A stretch of DNA of 64,000 nucleotides from Ooceraea biroi (taxonomy: Eukaryota; Arthropoda; Insecta; Hymenoptera; Formicidae): positions 13,904,874-13,968,873 of the forward strand of contig NC_039512.1 of the NCBI RefSeq assembly GCF_003672135.1, given 5' to 3'. Below the pieces are notes generated by a model. That model did not search any database, was not told where the DNA came from, and worked only from the letters and a program-made list of their open reading frames with translations. This document shows positions 50,895 through 61,387 of this stretch, one piece after another. A program made the position numbers and the translations under genes. Numbering within the stretch: position 1 is the first letter of the stretch; every line of letters starts with the position of its first letter.

Positions 50895-53800
50895 ACGTAT
50901 ATCGGTCGGTTGAACGTGGCCTTCAGCCTGCGAAGCTCCACGGCGAAGAGATTCTCCCCGAACACGGCTCGGCTGTGGAAGTTAGGACGCGAGATAAGGG
51001 CCTCGGCACCGTATCTCCCCTCCCAGCACGTCACGAGTTTCACGTCGACGCGATTTCGAACTTTCTCCATCGTCTTACCGAAGACGGCGTTGTTCATAAG
51101 CTTGTACAGGTTCTTCTCGAAATCGTTCGTCGCGCGCATCCTAAACGCCGTGTTCAGCTCGATGTAATCGCGCAGCCACGTGGATTGTGCGAACTCCAGC
51201 GCACGGTGTATCCTCGCGACGCGAAGCCCGTGGCTCGTGCATTGCTGCAGCGTACGGTAGTGTATCACGTACCTCTGCTTATCGCACAGAGTCGCGAGGA
51301 GCTTTTCCTGCCGCTTGTCGGGCGGTGCCTCACGCGTCGGACAGAACGGCAGGTCCGCGTGCGCGTCGTGTAGATGTCGCGGATACTCCAGGTCGACCTC
51401 GAGGATGTATCCTGTAGGCGAGTCCGGGGGGATGGCGTGCACGTCGAGCGATGGATCGTATGACGGCGCGTACCTGTTGTTGACTCGCGCGTGTCTGTGC
51501 GAGCATTGACTCAGCCCACCGCGCACGCCGCGCTCCACGAACAGCACCATATCCACGTCCGTCAGCAGCTCGAACTCGATGCCCGTGTGCAGCAGCATCG
51601 CGTCCCACGTGTAGCCCGGTAGTGTGTAGTAGTGCGCCGGGTCCAGGCCGTAACTCCGTATGCACGTGTCGCGAAAATTTTCAAATACATCCGCCAGGAG
51701 GAGAACGTCCGTTTTTAGGTACAGGTCGCTGTACTGTCCGAGGTTCTCGATAACGAACCTGTTCCACACGGTTGTCGCGTGCGCGTAATCGTCACCTGAC
51801 ACCGTATCGCCGGTCAGCGAACTGTGGAAGGACTCGCGCGGTGGTAAGCGAGTCTCGAGCAGTCTCTCGACGCTATCGACGTATTCGTATGGAAATACGC
51901 CTTTCCGCGTGAGGAGCTGAACTCCTCCTCGGAGAGATGTCGAAACTCCGCACGTAGAATGCGCATTTGGCTCCGGTCGAGATAGGACGTTAGTTTGTCG
52001 AGACTTGTGCTGAGAAACTTGTACGAGTCTATGAACTGCAGTTTCACGCACGCTCTGGCTCCGTACCTGTCCGCGGTGTTCGCAACGTTCTTCGTGAACG
52101 CGATGTACCGCTCCTTCGTCAGCGGCAGTAACTTCACACTGCCCTCGAAGGTGTTCGCCACGTCCTCGATGATGAAGTGCGCGTCGTAGCCGGAGAGATT
52201 GTGGAATATCACGGGGATAACGTGCGAGTCCTTATAGTTTAGGTTGCACGTCGAGTGCGCCGGGCCTCTGTAGCGGCCGGTTAGGTGGCAGTGATCGCGC
52301 ACCCGGGTGTCACCCGCCGCGAACGGTTTACTGCACACGTGGCACCGCGCTGCATCGCGCAGTTCCTCGCACTGCTCCGGGGTGAGGTCCCTCATGGGCA
52401 CATTGGACGCGAGGATCGTCTTGACGTGCAGCGCCAGTTCGCCGAGCTCTCCAACGAACCACGACACGCAGTCCTCCCCACGATGCGTTCTGTACGCGGA
52501 CAACGACTTGTCGTACGCACAACGCTCGTAGTATCCCACGCTGTACGCCCTGTGCCGTTAATATGCGCCAGCCGTCGCCGCATCCTTCTTCTGCTCATTC
52601 TTCTCCAATGTGCACTCGAGATCCGCGTACACGACGAACGGTGCGCGCTCTTTCCTCTTGTAGTTTTGGAAGGCTAGCAGCTTATCGTCCTCGCTGGGCA
52701 GGACTATCGCGCAGTCGTTGATAGTCTCGCAGTCGATGGTGTGAGCGGACAGCCTCTCCTCGGTTGGGAAGTAGTGTAGGCACCTGCGTGATTTTATAGA
52801 TATTTATGTAATATGATGTATGGAATTGTTTCTATGACAACTCACCGATCGCAGATGTACTTCCGCTGCTTCTTCCTACTGATTTGTACACTAACCAGGC
52901 GCGATAGATCCCTGATCCACGCGAAGTGTCCCGGCTGCTTCGCGTGGTTGTCGGGCACGTACAACAGGTTGACGTGTATGTTCCGCTTGTGGTCGGTTAA
53001 CCGCAGCGGAACGATGGCCCCTCGCCTGTTATCGTCATCCTCGGCGAATACGTTTATTGATATTCCGTTATTGCGCTCGAACCTGCCGATCTGGTCGAGG
53101 GTCATGGGAAAGTCTATACTAGTCACATCTAGCACAGCAGCGTAATCGGGATATTGCGCCGCCCTTTCCGCATGTTTAGCGCAGGGATAAAGAGCAGCGA
53201 CCACCGCCCGCGCGAAGCACGCGTTGTCCGTTGATCTCACGTTGACTACCGCATGTTTCACTTGGATCGCGCGCGGTATATCGATGACACACCCCGCACG
53301 CATGGGGTTGTACCTGTTCACGTTGACCGTTAAGTTCACTATCCTGAACAACGCCCACCCACTGTCCCGCTCTTGGAATTCGTCGAAAGACGCCAGAATG
53401 ATCTCCATCACGCGCTTGTCGTATCACTCGCGAAGGTCGGAGGTGGGTAATAGTCCGTGGTTTCGCGTGGTGATCGTCTTTACCGCCGTTTTTCGCCCGC
53501 TACAAACTCGGCGTTGAACGCTGTGTTCACCTTCACACCGTTAAGCACAGCGAGGCTATCACGTACGCGCTCGATCACCACGTCTCTGGCATCCTCGAGA
53601 AATCGGCGCGGCTCGACGTGGCTGTCGTTGATCACCGCACCGGTGAGCACGCGGTTCCTGAACGCCGTCTCCATCTCCGTCCAGGAGAGTCCGGTCTGCT
53701 CGCCGAGTCCCGCACCCACGTACTCGAATCGCCATTTCAGACGGTTCCTCACACCCTCCAGGCGCGCGATCCTCGCGATCGCGGCGAACCTCCGCCTGGT

Positions 53801-53938
53801 TACCGACCGCGCGCTTCCTACCCAATGACACTCTTCCCGCAATGTTCGCAGGTACTCGTCGCACTTAAGTTCCCACTCGAAGTACGTGCATAGCGTCTCG
53901 ACGCGCCCGGCGAGCTCGGTGAGCTCGCGCTCGTCCAT
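50895..53938 (-). pseudogene. polB: protein-primed family B DNA polymerase, copy B
   Basis: Minus-strand homologue of 35577-38266. Exon 1 (53938-52846) has a one-base insertion near 53488. A 62-bp intron (52845-52784, CG|GTGAG...ACGCAG) lies at the same codon as in copy A. Exon 2 reads VVYADLE, the CHVC...DHCHLTGRY insert, NLSGYDAHFI, YLKTDVLLLADVFE and KLMNNAVFGKTME (motif B). Breaks: TAA at 52558-52560, a frameshift near 51920, and a deletion between APSYDPS and LDVHAIPP that removes motif A (present in copy A as NLYGWAM). The gene ends near 50895 before motif C. Non-functional. Confidence 0.85.
52784..52845 (-). other. spliceosomal intron in Polinton polB
   Basis: GTGAGTTG donor and ATCACGCAG acceptor, 62 bp, phase 2, splitting the CDR|CLHYF zinc-finger codons. 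The same position is occupied by a 68-bp intron in copy A at 36674-36741. Confidence 0.8.
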
Positions 53939-54139
53939 CGTACTCACGCTCCAAGTAGACTTTGTCTTACAATTCGCTGCACTTGCATGTAATCCGATAA
54001 CACAGTGTGCAATGTCCTACTATATTAAGCTGTTCTTAACGTGGAAATCATAATACCAATAGGAATCCTGATCTTCCATCGCCCGCGTTCATGCGCCTAG
54101 GTCCGCGTAGCCTTTATCGTCCGGTAGCACCATGAATAT

Positions 54140-54795
54140 CCTGGGCGTTTGCTCGATCGGACACACTGCCCGTTTTATATATGCATCACTACTGTGTAAT
54201 TTCGCACACGTCAGCAAAATTAGCGATGGTATCACCTGACCTTGAACGTGTTCGTGCAGGTCCAAGCTATATAAAAGTAGTGCTGATGTTGCACTATGTA
54301 ATGTGCTGCTGTTGCACTATGTAATGTGCTGATGTCGCACTATGTAACACAATAGCGCAGCCGCCATTTGCGCTACTGCGCAGTTTCGGGACGCGTTCCG
54401 AGAAAAAACAATGACACGTCACCTGACCTTGAACATGTTCTTGCAGGTCCAAGCGTATATAAAATTGTGCTGATGATGCAATAGGTAACAATAGCGCTGT
54501 ACCACATGTAACAATATACGACCCCCCCCCCCACTGCTGATTCATCCCTCCGATCTGAACATGATACCCCTGCTGAGTCAGCCCCCCCGTGACCTTGAAC
54601 ATGTTCGTGCAGGTTTACACATGTAACAATATACGACCCCCCCCTGCTGATTCATCCCTCCGATGTGAACATGATACCCCTGCTGACTCATCTCCTTGTG
54701 ATCTTGAACATTCCCCCTCCCCCTGCTGACTCAGCCCTCTCCCCCTCATCCCCCCTCATTGCTCCATGGGTCAGAACCCGCCCTATATATCTACT
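54140..54795 (-). repeat. Polinton B right terminal inverted repeat
   Basis: Reverse-complement match to 38267-38760, with TATATAAAACGGGC (inverted) near its inner edge and several CTGAGTCAGCAGGGG units. A GTGCAACATCAGCACATTACATA-type short tandem (54270-54345) is specific to this side. Confidence 0.8.
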
Positions 54796-55520
54796 GATGA
54801 TAATGCTTTAAAACTCGGATTATCTCCTCTACATGCGCGTATTAAATTCATGGAATACATTCTTCATGTCGCTTATAATCTGTCTTTTAAAAAATGGTCA
54901 GTTACTAAAGAAACAAAACTTGAAAAAGAAGAGAACAAAAAGAAAATTCAAAAAGAATTTAAATCTCGAACGGGTCTTAGAATAGATATGGTACGTCAAG
55001 GCTGTGGAAATACAAATGATGGCAACACTTCACGCCGTTTTTTTCCCAGCCGAAGCAAACAGCAGAAATCACAGGAATAAACGAAGATTTAATTAAGCGT
55101 TTCTCAGTAATATTGGAAGTCATTACATGCGGTGCTGCTATTGATCCGAAAAAGTTTGGTATATATGCTTATGATACTGCAAAAATGTTTATCGACTTGT
55201 ATGGGTGGTATTACATGCCAGTAACTGTTCACAAAGTTCTTCTTCATGGCGAAAAAATTATTACTGCAGCAGTGCTTCCTATTAGTTTATTATTCGAGGA
55301 AGCACAAGAAGCTCGGAACAAAGATTATAAAAAATATCGAATTTATCATTCAAGAAAAATTAATCGTTTAACTACAAACGGAGATGTGCTGCATCAATAT
55401 TAATCTCATCTGATCCGTATTTATTCAGTTTGCGAAAAGAACCAGCAAAAACTATTCTGCCATTAAGTGAAGATGCGAAATCTCTTTTTCAAGATGACTC
55501 TGAAAAATCTGACTAATTAG
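54796..55520 (+). pseudogene. transposon-associated ORF remnant
   Basis: The frame reads LGLSPLHARIKFMEYILHV, GLRIDMVRQGCGNTNDGNTSRRFF, then after a shift near 55045 FIDLYGWYYMPVTVHKVLLHG and EEAQEARNKDYKKYRIYHSR. This arrangement (GNTNDGNTARRFF, WYYMPVTVHK, EEAQEARNKD) recurs in arthropod repeat-borne proteins. I cannot name the transposon superfamily. It starts directly at the Polinton right end and has several breaks. Confidence 0.55.
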
Positions 55521-55831
55521 ATAGAAACTATTCAATTCAAGCTATTATCACTCGAAGATTCTACACTCATTTTCACAATTCCACAAGCCTGCATGAAGTA
55601 ATTTGCCGTAATACAAGATTTTACAAAATATTTTATGAAAACTTCTCATTTAATAATGAAAATTTCAAACAGCTTGAAAGAATGCGGCGAATACGAATAT
55701 TATTCTATAATATAATATTTTCAAAAATATATCTGTCATATTCATTAACCCCTTAACACAGTACTTTGTACTGTGTTGAACACAGTAAAACATTATCTTT
55801 AAATTAAAAAAATAATCATAACTCTATCTAT
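55521..55831. other. no gene; short hairpin at 55756-55776
   Basis: AT-rich. ACACAGTAC-TTT-GTACTGTGT is a perfect 9-bp stem with a 3-base loop. Otherwise nothing is recognised. Confidence 0.5.
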
Positions 55832-56224
55832 TTAAATATAAAAGTTACATAATTTTTTCCAGCAATATGCATTTTGGCACCACTGTGCGATGTAGCGGCA
55901 CGCGAACGGCTCGAGGGCGGTGCAGCAGGCCAGCACCGAGTCTATGTCTTGGGACACGTCGAAGCTGCCTTCCTCGCGTAAATGCCGTTCCCTCAGACGC
56001 AGAGGGTTCAGCAGGGTATTCACCGTCTCCTCGTCGCTCTCGTCGGACTCGACGTACATGACGTCGTCGTCTGCAACAGACGGGGCCGGTGGCTCCCGCA
56101 CCACGTCGTTCCGCTCCTCGTCGCATCTTTCGAGGACGATTCTGAGCTGACGATGGCGTGCCTCGTCCTCCATCGTCGCCAATCGTTGGTGAACTGTAAG
56201 CAAACAAGTGTTGTGCTCGAGCAA
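55832..56224 (-). CDS. acidic ORF, 130 aa or less, unknown
   Basis: Minus-strand frame with ATMEDEARHRQLRIVLERCDE, an acidic run YVESDESDEETVN, and a Cys-rich end (VLACCTALEPF, AQWCQNAYCW). A possible acceptor (TTTGCTTACAG) lies just before VHQRLATMED, so this may be a last exon with an internal start at MEDEAR. It abuts the transposon end at 56252. Unrecognised; the acidic/Cys layout has no clear parallel. Confidence 0.3.
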   Translation of the reverse strand: MLEHNTCLLTVHQRLATMEDEARHRQLRIVLERCDEERNDVVREPPAPSVADDDVMYVESDESDEETVNTLLNPLRLRERHLREEGSFDVSQDIDSVLACCTALEPFACRYIAQWCQNAYCWKKLCNFYI

Positions 56225-56469
56225 CAGGACATCGTAAAGACGTCCTTTGTACAGGGTGTCCCATGGGAAGTTGCTGAAACTAATCAGCTGTCATTTTTAA
56301 ACGTATGCAGTTATTGAAAAAACAAAAATTGCGTTGGAAAGAGGAAAGTCTGCAGTTTTTAATGGGTATAAATAAAATTTAGCAAATTGTTTGTATATCA
56401 GTTTATGTTATTAATGAAAAATATGCTAATAATCAAGTAAGCTAATGATAAATATTTTCAAAGTGTGCA

Positions 56470-57095
56470 CCATCTGAATTTGTACAAAAATCAATTCTTT
56501 TACGAAAACTTGTGAAAACTTTTTCTAACATGTCGTCTTTAATGTTGCTGACGACCTTTTTAATAGCTACTACTAAATCTGACACTGTTTCTGGATTTCC
56601 GGCATAACAATGGTCCTTAATGTATTCCCAAAGAAAGAAGTCACATGGATTTAAATCCGGCGAGTACGGTGGCCATTCTAGCCCCCCCTGGGCAAATTGG
56701 GGTATCCCAGACCGATGACTCGATTGCCATAAACTTTATGGATTGTTTCGAAGACCTCCTGGGTTCGATGTGGTGTCGCTCCATCCTGCATGAAATGAAA
56801 TCCTCTGACCAGGCCTCTTTTTTTGCGTGAGGGAAGAATTGTGTTTCGAGAAGCTGCTTGTAACTTTCACCAGTGACTGTTGATTCGAAGAATTGCAGAT
56901 AAATTCCTTTTACCGAGATCGCAGCCATGCTGTTATTTTTGTCGATGTAAAGGTTTAGCCAGGAAACGTTGGGATTTTCCGACCCTCAAAATCTATAATT
57001 TTGTTTATTAACATAACATTTAGCCAGAAATGTGCTTCGTCCGTGTAAATTATCAATTTTGCATCAAGTTCTCCATCTTCAAACATTCTTTGCAG

Positions 57096-57147
<52 letters not shown>

Positions 57148-57963
57148 GTACCGATGTGAAAATATAAATGCCAATTTACTAGCTATCGACCGATTATACA
57201 ATTCGTCTTGTCTCTGGCACCTAGACAAGTTCTTGTTCCGATACTTGATCAACCAACAGCTGATCGACGAGCTACAGTGTCTCGACGGCTACGCTGTTTC
57301 TTATGATTTGTCTCCGACCTCGCCTTTCTGCAGGTACGGACAGCACGCCGACTCGCCCACAGCTTTCCAGAATCTTCTGAGTTCCTTCGCATGCTTATCG
57401 CGCTTTTCCGCAAACACATTCCATTTATTGTCTTGCAGAATTCCACACGTTTCGTCATAGCGCGTTTGGTTAGCAATTGATGCGATGTTATTTTATAGGG
57501 ATGCATTTTCAGGAAATGTTTTAAAATCCTGTGTAACGTTGTTTTGGATATTTCAAGAGCTTGGGCAGCTTTCCGAATGGAAGAATTTGGATTCTCTTCA
57601 AAATACTTCTTAATATCTTCAATGTTTTCTTCTGCAGTTACAGACACAGAAAGACCTGGCAGATCATGTCTACGGTCTTGGATAGTTCCATACTGCATAA
57701 AATTATCGATAATTCTGATAAAAATAACACCAAACATTATTTTAATGCAGATTTATTGCCAAAAAATTGAGTGATGTAACGAATACGTTGAAAGAAATAA
57801 TAAATTCTAATATTTTCAGTGTGTTTTCGCTCTTAACTTTATGTGTTCCGTATTTAGTACGAAACCCCCTGTAAGCATTGCTATAAACTTTTCCTCTGGA
57901 AAAGAAGCACTCGACAAGATAAATCTTTTCTTCCGTCGTCAGATTACTCGTTTTGACGCACAC
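56470..57963 (-). pseudogene. IS630/Tc1/mariner-type transposase, broken
   Basis: The N-terminal part (57963-57340) has a helix-turn-helix with NPNSSIRKAAQALEISKTTLHRIL. The catalytic part (57090-56470), read across shifts, has YTDEAHFWLN (first Asp), QDGATPHR (second Asp) and PYSPDLNPCDFFLWEYIKD (third Asp). The last two Asp are further apart than the 34 of mariner, so this is a different branch of the superfamily. A poly-C run near 56682-56689 lies at one frame change. Not functional. Confidence 0.72.
57096..57340. other. (A)50 tract plus foreign segment
   Basis: A run of 50 A (57096-57145) followed by about 190 bases unrelated to the transposase. The orientation does not fit a simple retroposon, because the sequence lies 3' of the A-run. 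It may be an insertion, microsatellite growth, or an assembly join. Confidence 0.45.
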
Positions 57964-58097
57964 GGACTTGCATCTACCACAACCAGAATAAAACTGCGGA
58001 CACTCAGATGAACGACCGTTAACCGTAAGACCCTTTCTGAAGTCATGAAGGGGAGAACCAATCGTTTACTTTCAGCAACTTCCCATGGGACACCCTG

Positions 58098-59142
58098 TAT
58101 ATCTTTTTGTAAAATTGCGCATATTGAACTGAAAAATACATTTAATATTCATAAATAAGATGCACAGAGAGATGGGAACGAGATTCAAAGATTTTAACAT
58201 TTAGCGAAATTATTTGAGCACTCGTAGTAGTGACAAATTAAAGGGAGTAAGTAGCGATAATTTTAGCGTATTTCACTTCATCTACGCGACATTGTTGACT
58301 GGATTGCGTTGATAAATGAGAGAAAACCCACCCGGATTTACTGCTCGAGCGGAAAAATGAATATTTAAAGTGCACATTTACAAAATGATACATCACGATT
58401 AAATTGCATATGGTATTGTATCGTTATTTAAAATATCTATTTACCTGTGAATATATTGAACTGGAAAATACATGCAATATTCATAAATAAGATGCACAGA
58501 GAGATGGCAACGAGATTCATGGATTTTAACAGTTTATGAAAGTATTGGAGCACTCGTACTAGTGACAATTAAAAGGACTTAATTAGAGGCAACGATAGCA
58601 CATTTCGTCTCATCTACACGTCAATCTCGACTGGACAAACAAGGATATTTATCAAACAAGTAGATTTTACTTGTATTGACATTTTCAACATTTCAGAACA
58701 TTCGTGCGTTCATGCTATGTTACGGGCGTGAGGCAGTTAGGGGAACGGTGTTCCCCGAGCGAGTTTCTCTTTTGGGGGGGGGGGGGGCGGAGCTTCCTAG
58801 TCAAGCGTACTGGGGCCGTCCTCTTCGCAAAAAGCCGTCGTTCAATAAAGTGACAGAAAATGGTGGTACTTACCTCGCAGATATCTGCAAAATGTCGATC
58901 TGGCAGTGACACAGAAAGAGCGCTTCTCTGCTCGCAATCAGCGCCTGCAAATTTGATACATTATAGAATGCATTATGTGTATCAACATTGTATAAAAATA
59001 ATATGTAACTTCAATCATAAATGCACTTATATTTACTTTCGACTTCAATTGCAATTTAAAATAATTTATGCAACAATAACCTCTAGCGTAATATTGAAGG
59101 ACTGCATTTCGTACAAGTATAATTACAGACTTCTCGTAATTA
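58098..59142. repeat. two diverged copies of a repeat of about 300 bp, then unassigned DNA
   Basis: AGATGCACAGAGAGATGG.AACGAGATTCA ... GAGCACTCGTA.TAGTGACAA occurs at about 58158 and again at 58491. Related copies are at 60560-61070 and 62320-62600. A (G)n run is at about 58774-58787. No gene recognised. Confidence 0.6.
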
Positions 59143-60426
59143 TTAGGTTGGTCATTAAGTTCTGCGGTTTTCTTGATAGATAGCGTTTGTCCATTGAAAA
59201 AGATAGCATGCATCGCCTGAACCGCGGATTGCCGCATATTCCGTGACAGGTTAGACAACGCTTGACATTTCGCCAGAGTCTTTGTTGTGTTTTGACGTGT
59301 TGTGTGTACGCGCTATTCATTGAAAATGGAGGATCAAAAGGTGCATTTCGGCACATTTTGCTATTTTTCTTCCGCAAAGGAGTAAAAGCGACGGACGCAC
59401 AACGTGAGATATGTGGCGTGTACGGGGACTCGGCCATAAACGCTGACACATGTCAGCGTTGGTTTGCGCGCTTTCGTTCCGGAGATGTGAACGTCTCCGA
59501 TGCTGCTCGTTCCGGTCGTTCATCCACCACTGACGACGACCAAATCGTGGCCGCAATCAAAGCAGACCGACACCTGACGACGCCAGAGATCGAGGAGCGC
59601 TTCGACATCGCCCATACAACGGTTGCGCAGCGATTAAAACGGCTTGGGATGTCGAAAAAAGCAGATGTTTGGGTCCCTCACGAGCTCACCGAAAAGAACA
59701 TTTTGGACCGCGTCATGATCTGTGAATCCCTGCTGAAATGGAACTCGCTGGAGACCTTTCTCAAACGGGTGGTCACGGGAGATGAAAAATGGGTGGTATA
59801 TAACAACATTCGACGCAAGCGGTCATGGTGCGGTCCGGGTGAGTCGTCACAATCGGTTGCCAAAGCGGATTTGCATCCGAAGAAAGTGATGCTGAGTGTG
59901 TGGTGGGATTGGCGAGGCGTGCTGTACTTCGAGCTGCTTCCGCGCGGTCAGACCATCGACGCCGAGAAGCATTGCGTTCAGTTAGAAAAATTGAAGCAGG
60001 CAGTGGCGGAGAAGCGGCCGGAATTGGCGAACAGGAAGGGCGTTGTCTTCCACCACGACAACGCCAAACCACACACTGCTTTGGTGGCCAAGAAGAAGTT
60101 GAAGTGCTTTGGCTGGAAAGTCATGCAGCACCCACCGTACTCCCCAGACCTTGTGCCGTCGGATTACCATCTGTTCCGGTCACTCCAAAACAATCTCGAC
60201 GGGCAGCGCTTTAATTCAGTGGACGATATTCAAACGTACTTGGAGGACTTTTTCGCGCAGAAGTCGCGCGACTTCTACAACGCGGCATTATGTCCCTTCC
60301 AGAGCGTTGGCAGAAGGTGGTCGATCAAGATGGACAATACATTCTAGATTGAATAAATGTGTAAGTACAATAGATTTATGTTTTAATTTAGGGCAAAAAA
60401 ACCGCTGAACTTAATGAACAACCTAA
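59143..60426 (+). mobile_element. mariner element, fourth copy of the TTRGGTTGG type
   Basis: Ends TTAGGTTGGTCATTAAGTTC and the inverse (GAACTTAATGAACAACCTAA), TA on both sides (59141-59142, 60427-60428), 1284 bp. Confidence 0.92.
59326..60346 (+). pseudogene. mariner transposase with two frameshifts
   Basis: ATG 59326 starts MEDQKVHF, but a one-base loss near 59346 shifts the frame. The main frame then reads WFARFRSGDVN, SGRSSTTDDD, WVPHEL, TGDEKWVVYNN, HHDNAKPHTAL and YSPDLVPSDYHLFRSL (34 residues between the last two Asp). A second shift near 60285 changes the last 20 residues. Both lesions are single indels, so inactivation is fairly recent. GC-richer codons than the other mariners suggest a different source. 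Confidence 0.9.
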
Positions 60427-61387
60427 TACTTACCGAATCTGTAAGTTGAGATCGCCGAAAAACCGGGTCTGCGAAAGCCACACTATTCACACACACGCGA
60501 AAAATACTCTCTGAACTCGAAAACACCGTGCCGAAAGCAAGCGCTTGCGAGGTATGTTGTGATAAGCGCGAAAACAGAAAGATTTAACGTCATATTTCAA
60601 ATATTTTACATCACTTACAGTGCATGTCGCATTGTGTCGTTATTGCGATTTCGTATGTAAAATTAGAGAGGCAACATGTTAATACACGTAACAGATACAT
60701 ATTTTAAATTCAGAGAGATTGAAATAAGATTTTCAAAGTTTCATGTCTTTCTACAAAATTATCGGAGCACTCGCACTAGTGACAATTAAAAGTACCTAAT
60801 TTCAGGCAACGATAGTACATTTCGTCTCATCTGCATGTAATTCTCGACTGTATTATGTTAATAAATGAGAAATATCTTGTCCGGAAGCATTTCTCTGTCT
60901 GAAACATTAATATTTCAAGTGCACATTTCCATTATTTGACACCATTCTTACATTGCACGTCGTATTGTGTCGTTATTGGGATATCGTATTTAAAATTAGA
61001 GAGACATGTAAATACACGTAACACAGACGTATTTTCGAGTAAAATATATATTTTTAAATTATTGTTATCGTCGGTACCACCGAAATTCGGTGTCGGTAGA
61101 TTCAAAACGGTCGATAATTCTAGGGATCTTCAATTACCTCAGGGCCGCGTGGGGTATTTTTGGTCTCGAAAATTTACCTACGGCAGGTGTGCGTGCCGTG
61201 TTATCCTTTGCTCCATGGTTCAACCGAGTACGCCGTAAACCGCGCGTAACGTTTGAGTCGCAGGCACTCGTGATTCAAAAGGGTAAGTTCCTCTTATGCA
61301 CAACTATTGTCGCTATTTTTGTTGTTAAAACTTGTTATTTATTATCGTACTCACTTGTGCAATTGGCGATATCGAAGGAATAAGATC
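60427..61387. repeat. diverged repeats of the 58.1-kb family; possible upstream exon
   Basis: 60590-60930 and 60935-61070 contain CGGAGCACTCGCACTAGTGACAATTAAAAGTA and TTGTGTCGTTATTG units related to 58098-58720. 61090-61282 is an open stretch that ends in a donor-like CAAAAG|GGTAAGTTC and might be a 5' exon of the gene below; I cannot confirm this. Confidence 0.45.

Larger units (their letters stand above)
38267..54795. mobile_element. Polinton/Maverick copy B, composite
   Basis: Inverted terminal regions start AGTAGATATAGAGAGCCGGTTC at 38267 and the inverse-related end ATATATCTACT at 54795. Between them are capsid, penton, PLA2-protease, ATPase and PolB genes, a Polinton gene set. The 6-bp flanks (CACGAC and GATGAT) do not match, so either the two ends came together by recombination or the target duplication has decayed. 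A mariner (40002-41322) is inserted. No integrase gene is visible. Confidence 0.78.
56252..58097 (-). mobile_element. Tc1/mariner-superfamily element, decayed
   Basis: Terminal repeats CAGGGTGTCCCATGGGAAGTTGCTGAAA and the inverse, with TA at 56250-56251 and 58098-58099. A minus-strand transposase remnant fills it, interrupted by a foreign segment with a 50-base poly(A). Confidence 0.85.

Noticed and set aside
54796..54801. Polinton B target-site duplication
   Set aside because: GATGAT at the right does not match CACGAC at the left, so no duplication can be claimed.
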